A program made the position numbers and the translations under genes. A DNA stretch of 64,000 bases, from the NCBI GenBank assembly GCA_947085815.1, contig CAMTXU010000024.1, positions 7,027 through 71,026 of the forward strand, written 5' to 3'. The notes beneath the pieces are model-generated. The model did not search any database. It worked only from the letters and a program-made list of their open reading frames with translations, and was not told where the DNA came from. Below are positions 60,169 to 64,000 of this stretch, piece after piece (within the stretch, counting starts at the first letter, position 1; every line of letters begins with the position of its first letter). This stretch comes from Fen-1258 sp947085815 (lineage in GTDB: Bacteria; Bacteroidota; Ignavibacteria; Ignavibacteriales; Melioribacteraceae).

Positions 60169-61188
60169 ATGAATTCATCAACAAGATTGAAATTTTCAAA
60201 CGCGATTCCGCGCAAATTAAAATGGGGAGTAGCAGGCTGCGGCAATTTTGCGGAAAGTTCATTTCTACCCGCACTTCAATTAGCCCAACGCAGCAAATTA
60301 GTCTCGGCGTATAGTCATGATCTTACACGCGCAAAAAATATTGCAAACAAGTTTGGCGCTCCAAATGCTTTTGATGATTATGACGCATTCTTGAAAAGCA
60401 ATATCGAAGCGGTCTATATCTCAAGTGTAAACTCGGATCATTACCGGCAGGTTATTGAAGCCGCTAAAGCGGGGAAAAATATTCTGTGCGAACGTCCTAT
60501 GACAATCGATTCTGCACAAGCCGAAGAAGTTGTGAAAGTGTGCAAGGAAAGTAACGTAATACTAATAATTAACCATTTGCACCGTTTTCATCCTTTGGTA
60601 CAAAAAGCAAAAGAATTGATAGAAAAACAGATGCTTGGAAAGATTGTCTCGATTTCAGCTTCGTATAATATCGATTATGCACCCGATCATAATTTCAGGT
60701 TCAAACGGGAATTAAGCGGCGGCGGTGTTTTAAGGGATCTCGGTTCTCAAATGATTGATATGCTTCACTATTTTGGCGGAGAAATTGTTGAAGTAAAAGC
60801 TTTCATGGATAATGTTGTTTATAAAAGTGATGTAGAAGATTTTGCTTCTGCAATCGTAAAATTTAAAAATAGCGGATACGGATATTTCAATATCTCTTAC
60901 AATACAAAAAAAACTTATAACAGAATTGAAATTCTGGGCTATAACGGGTCGATATCTATTGAGAATTTTTTCGGAAAAAGAAATCTTGCAACTAAGCTCA
61001 TAATTGATCTTCAGGGAGAGGCAAGAAAAGTTTTTCGTAAACGAACTAATAAATTGTTATTCTTGATTCGTTCCGCTCAGAGAGCATTTCTTAAACATGA
61101 GCCTCCGCTTGCTACCGGTGAAAATGCTTTAATAAATATGCGAACAATAGAAGAAATTGAGAGACAATGTCAGTACGGGAAGAGTTAG
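60169..61188 (+). CDS. Gfo/Idh/MocA-family oxidoreductase with ERP in place of EKP
   Basis: A 339-residue NAD(P)-dependent oxidoreductase. The Rossmann domain has GVAGCGNFAES, and the C-terminal domain has a DLGSQMIDMLHYFGGEI segment. In place of the usual catalytic EKP motif it has CERP, so the lysine is Arg109. GGAG precedes the ATG by about 5 bases. The end overlaps the class II aldolase by 22 bases, so the two are likely co-translated and may act on a common sugar. The substrate is unknown. Confidence 0.88.
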   Translation: MNSSTRLKFSNAIPRKLKWGVAGCGNFAESSFLPALQLAQRSKLVSAYSHDLTRAKNIANKFGAPNAFDDYDAFLKSNIEAVYISSVNSDHYRQVIEAAKAGKNILCERPMTIDSAQAEEVVKVCKESNVILIINHLHRFHPLVQKAKELIEKQMLGKIVSISASYNIDYAPDHNFRFKRELSGGGVLRDLGSQMIDMLHYFGGEIVEVKAFMDNVVYKSDVEDFASAIVKFKNSGYGYFNISYNTKKTYNRIEILGYNGSISIENFFGKRNLATKLIIDLQGEARKVFRKRTNKLLFLIRSAQRAFLKHEPPLATGENALINMRTIEEIERQCQYGKS

Positions 61189-61829
61189 TAGAAATATGCC
61201 ATAAAGTTTACGCCAAAGGTTTTGTCTCTGCGTATGATGGAAATCTTTCTGTGCGAATTGATGACCAAAAAATTTTGATTACACCTTCAGGCAAATGCAA
61301 AGGAGAAATTACCGATGAGGATTTACTGGAAATTGATAACGCCGGTAATCTTTTAAGTGGTCCCGGAAAAATTACTACTGAAGCAAAAATTCACCTGATA
61401 GCTTATCAAAAACGAAACGACATTAGAGCAGTGATTCACTGCCATCCTGTTTATGCAACAGCTTTTGCAGCTATTGGTGAAGGATTGATGAGACCGGTTT
61501 TCCCGGAGGTAGTATTATCCTTAGGTAAAGTGCCTCTTTGCAAGTATGGTACTCCATCAACCGACGAACTTCCAAATTCAATGTTGTCCTATATTGATTA
61601 CGCATGGGCATTGCTGCTTGAAAATCACGGTGCAGTAACTTTTGGAAAATGTATTAAGGGCGCTTACTTCAGAATGGAAAAACTTGAATGGGCAGCTCAT
61701 ACAATTTCGGTTGCAAGAACAATAGGTAGAGAAAAATCCATTCCGCTCCAAAAATTAAAAGAGCTTTATTCCATATCGGAAGAAGTTTACGGAATCAAAA
61801 TTGATAAAAGAAATCGTTTCGATTATTGA
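61167..61829 (+). CDS. Class II aldolase/adducin family protein
   Basis: A 220-residue zinc-dependent aldolase-fold protein like L-fuculose-phosphate or ribulose-phosphate aldolases. Visible features are GNLSVRIDDQKILITPSG, TTEAKIH, the zinc-binding HCHP pair and a third His in ENHGAVTFG. The family catalyses cleavage or epimerisation of sugar phosphates, and the exact substrate is not evident. It overlaps the preceding oxidoreductase by 22 bases. ddl follows after 38 bp. Confidence 0.92.
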   Translation: MSVREELVEICHKVYAKGFVSAYDGNLSVRIDDQKILITPSGKCKGEITDEDLLEIDNAGNLLSGPGKITTEAKIHLIAYQKRNDIRAVIHCHPVYATAFAAIGEGLMRPVFPEVVLSLGKVPLCKYGTPSTDELPNSMLSYIDYAWALLLENHGAVTFGKCIKGAYFRMEKLEWAAHTISVARTIGREKSIPLQKLKELYSISEEVYGIKIDKRNRFDY

Positions 61830-61867
61830 TTTAGTGAATTGTTAATTCAAAATTTAGCTGAGAAATT

Positions 61868-62872
61868 ATGTCCAATAAAGATATTACTGTCGCCCTATTA
61901 GTGGGTGGTACTTCTCCTGAAAGAGAAGTTTCTAAAAATACCGGAAAGTCGATACTCAACGCATTGCAGGAGCTTGGATATAATGTCAAAGTGATTGATC
62001 CTGCTTTTGGTTTGAATCAACCCAAAGAGATAGAAATTTTTTTTGAAGAGAAAGATTATACTGAAAGATCAAATAGAAATTTTGTCGAAGCGATTAACTC
62101 TACAATGTTTGACGACGTGGATCTGGCATTTATTGCGCTACACGGAAAATGGGGAGAGGATGGTGTAATACAATCTCTTCTTGAACTACGCGGAATAAAA
62201 TATACAGGATCAAAAGTTCTTGCCAGTTCTCTTGCCATGGATAAGTCTATGACAAAGATAATGTTCCAACATTTCGATGTATCTACACCTCGTTGGTTTG
62301 TGGTTGAAAAAAAAGAAAATGATTATGAACTGGTCAAAATGAAGATTAAAAATTTTTTCGGATATCCATGCGTCATCAAACCGAATGATGAGGGTTCTAC
62401 AATCGGTTTGACCATCTGCCGCGGGGATATTGAAGTAGTAGAGGCAATTCAAAAAGCAAAAGAGTTTTCAAAAAAAGTGTTAGTTGAAGAATATATACCC
62501 GGGCACGAATTAACAGTTGCTGTTATTGATCAACAAGCGCTTCCTGTTCTCGAGATAAAACCCAAAACTGGTTTTTACGATTACGATAACAAATACACTT
62601 CCGGTAGAACAGATTATATTGTGCCTGCCGAAATTCCTGAAAAAATTGCAGAGCATCTGAAACATCAAGCGTTGTTGGCGTTTAACTCGGTGGGTTGCGA
62701 AAGTTACGCACGAATCGATTTCAGAGTTACCGAAGAATTTAAATCATATTGCCTGGAAGTGAACACTCTTCCGGGTATGACAAGCACTTCATTGGTTCCG
62801 AAGATGGCAAAAGCTGCGGGTATCAGTTTTGAGTCGCTCATTGATCGAATAATTAAACACGCTCTTTTATGA
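61868..62872 (+). CDS. ddl: D-alanine-D-alanine ligase
   Basis: A 334-residue ATP-grasp ligase that makes the D-Ala-D-Ala end of peptidoglycan precursors. It has LLVGGTSPEREVS, ALHGKWGEDGVIQSLLEL, the ATP-grasp PCVIKPNDEGSTIGLT and EEYIPGHELTVAV, and the metal-binding LEVNTLPGMTSTS. The length is normal. It overlaps the FtsB-like gene by 4 bases (ATGA), so cell-wall synthesis and division genes are linked here. Confidence 0.96.
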   Translation: MSNKDITVALLVGGTSPEREVSKNTGKSILNALQELGYNVKVIDPAFGLNQPKEIEIFFEEKDYTERSNRNFVEAINSTMFDDVDLAFIALHGKWGEDGVIQSLLELRGIKYTGSKVLASSLAMDKSMTKIMFQHFDVSTPRWFVVEKKENDYELVKMKIKNFFGYPCVIKPNDEGSTIGLTICRGDIEVVEAIQKAKEFSKKVLVEEYIPGHELTVAVIDQQALPVLEIKPKTGFYDYDNKYTSGRTDYIVPAEIPEKIAEHLKHQALLAFNSVGCESYARIDFRVTEEFKSYCLEVNTLPGMTSTSLVPKMAKAAGISFESLIDRIIKHALL

Positions 62873-63159
62873 AAGCGATTAGCAATAAGCTGTTAGTACG
62901 AATTTTTATCATTGTGGTATTCTTAGTCGCCATTTCATTCTTGGTTTTTAATGAAAATGGTTTATTGAAATATTTGAAAATGAAAAATGAATTGAACCAG
63001 CTGAATGATCAAATATTAAAAGCTGAGGATCGTCTAAGATTGCTTACGGCTGAAATTGATTCGTTGAAAACAAGCAGGGCAAAAATTGAAAAAGTTGCCC
63101 GCGAAAAGTTCGACATGATGAAGAAGAATGAAAAAGTTTTCAAGATTGAAGAGAAATAA
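62869..63159 (+). CDS. FtsB/DivIC-family septum formation initiator
   Basis: A 96-residue bitopic membrane protein: a short basic N-terminus, one span (IFIIVVFLVAISFLVF), then a coiled coil (about 36-75) and the conserved KVAREKFDMMKKNEKVFKI end. FtsB/DivIC proteins join FtsL and FtsQ in the divisome. It starts inside the ddl stop (ATGA). rarA begins 8 bp after its stop. Confidence 0.9.
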   Translation: MKAISNKLLVRIFIIVVFLVAISFLVFNENGLLKYLKMKNELNQLNDQILKAEDRLRLLTAEIDSLKTSRAKIEKVAREKFDMMKKNEKVFKIEEK

Positions 63160-63167
63160 GGTAACTG

Positions 63168-64000
63168 GTGAAAGAAAAAATTAAATCTCCCGCCATTCCG
63201 CTTGCAGAAAGAAGCAGACCAAAAACACTTGATGAATTTCAAGGGCAGGAAAAGTTAGTAGGAACAGGAAAACCTCTCCGTACAATGATTGATTCCGACT
63301 CGCTCAGCTCAATTATTTTATGGGGACCACCCGGAACTGGAAAAACAACTTTAGCAAAAATTATTTCAGAGACTACAGATTCAGATTTCTATCAGATCAA
63401 TGCGGTCTCCTCAGGAGTCAAAGACATAAGGCAAATAATTGAGCTTGCAAAACAAAATCTTGTGCATTTCAAACGTACAATTCTTTTTATTGATGAGATC
63501 CACCGCTTTAACAAAGCACAGCAGGATGCACTCTTGTCATCAGTCGAGAGCGGCGAAATTATATTGATTGGGGCTACAACAGAAAATCCCTCTTTCGAAG
63601 TTATACCTGCTTTGCGATCTCGCGTGCGTGTTTTCGTTCTGGAAGAATTATCAAAAAATGATCTTCAAAATATTCTGAATTATGTCTTAGAGAAGGATGA
63701 GTTTCTGAAGTCTCAAAAGATAAATTACATTGAGACAGAGTTTCTTCTTTTTGTCTCCGGGGGAGACGCAAGAATTCTTCTAAATATCCTGGAAGCCTGT
63801 GTCATACAGGAAATTGAAAAAGATGAAATTGCTATCACCAAAGAGGTGATTGAAAATGTAATTCAGCGGAAAAATATATTATATGATAAAGCGGGTGAAG
63901 AGCATTATAATATTATCTCCGCATTTATAAAAAGTCTTCGCGGATCAGACCCGGACGCGGCATTATACTGGATGGCTAGAATGCTGGAAGGAGGAGAGGA
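63168..64000 (+). CDS. rarA: Replication-associated recombination protein RarA, N-terminal part
   Basis: The frame is open to the window end (277 full codons seen). It encodes a RarA/MgsA AAA+ ATPase that acts at stalled replication forks. Visible features are PLAERSRPKTLDEFQGQ, Walker A GPPGTGKTT, Walker B ILFIDEIHRFNKAQQDALL, GATTENPSFEV, and near the end KSLRGSDPDAALYWMARM, which is diagnostic for the family. The start is GTG at 63168 with AAGG about 7 bases upstream. The C-terminal part lies outside the window. Confidence 0.94.
   Translation, partial: MKEKIKSPAIPLAERSRPKTLDEFQGQEKLVGTGKPLRTMIDSDSLSSIILWGPPGTGKTTLAKIISETTDSDFYQINAVSSGVKDIRQIIELAKQNLVHFKRTILFIDEIHRFNKAQQDALLSSVESGEIILIGATTENPSFEVIPALRSRVRVFVLEELSKNDLQNILNYVLEKDEFLKSQKINYIETEFLLFVSGGDARILLNILEACVIQEIEKDEIAITKEVIENVIQRKNILYDKAGEEHYNIISAFIKSLRGSDPDAALYWMARMLEGGE

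Overview
The window looks like a chromosomal segment of a Gram-negative bacterium of the Bacteroidota/Chlorobiota/Ignavibacteriota group, most likely an Ignavibacteria- or Melioribacter-like lineage. This is an inference. It rests on an AT-rich sequence, a complete Bat (aerotolerance) operon, a bacillithiol-type BshB1 deacetylase, Kdo/Lpt lipopolysaccharide genes, a LytTR two-component pair, a DUF1624 protein, and dispersed GTCATT...GAATCT-type intergenic repeats. Shine-Dalgarno sequences are visible at many starts, and GTG and TTG starts are common. No tRNA, rRNA, CRISPR array, prophage, intact insertion sequence or replication origin was seen.

Layout. 1-3669 holds the tail of an unidentified gene and a riboflavin operon (ribD, ribE, ribBA, ribH). 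3746-8875 holds gatB (-), a CBS protein, bshB1, an SLC13 transporter and a DUF302 protein. 8947-11736 (-) holds cyclophilin, bacteriohemerythrin and EttA. 12057-18632 holds a large secreted DNA/RNA nuclease lipoprotein, an OB-fold lipoprotein (-), a J-domain protein and a short RecQ (-). 18930-24137 holds an S9 peptidase, a BaiN-like flavoprotein (-) and an RlmI-like methyltransferase. 24396-33977 is the Bat operon (MoxR, DUF58, a small BatD-like protein, BatA, BatB, BatC, BatD, BatE) followed by an M48 protease.

34310-45273 is a run of plus-strand genes: a vWA lipoprotein, gatC, kdsB, a B12-binding mutase subunit, a DUF1624 protein, ruvB, and then the packed Kdo/LPS block kdsA-kdsC-unknown-kdsD-lptC-lptA-lptB. 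This block makes Kdo and supplies the inner-membrane engine and bridge of LPS export. 45270-53718 (-) holds a small membrane protein, an acylating aldehyde dehydrogenase, a second small membrane protein, a LytTR regulator and sensor kinase, two LiaF-like proteins, and a 2-oxoacid:ferredoxin oxidoreductase with an unusual beta-gamma fusion. That oxidoreductase lies head-to-head with a glutaryl-CoA dehydrogenase, which suggests a shared route through 2-oxoadipate. 55266-64000 holds rmuC (-), a penicillin-acylase-type hydrolase, metF, an oxidoreductase, a class II aldolase, ddl, an FtsB-like protein and the start of rarA.

The most unusual content lies outside the coding regions. Several families of short inverted-repeat elements (roughly 70-140 bp) are scattered between genes, often at convergent gene ends. 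They share a GTCATT-type core bounded by different terminal repeats. One such core appears to have inserted in frame just after the batE start codon and extends the protein ahead of its signal peptide. Another element supplies the C-terminal tail of the M48 protease, and two copies of a third family contain the stop codons of neighbouring genes.
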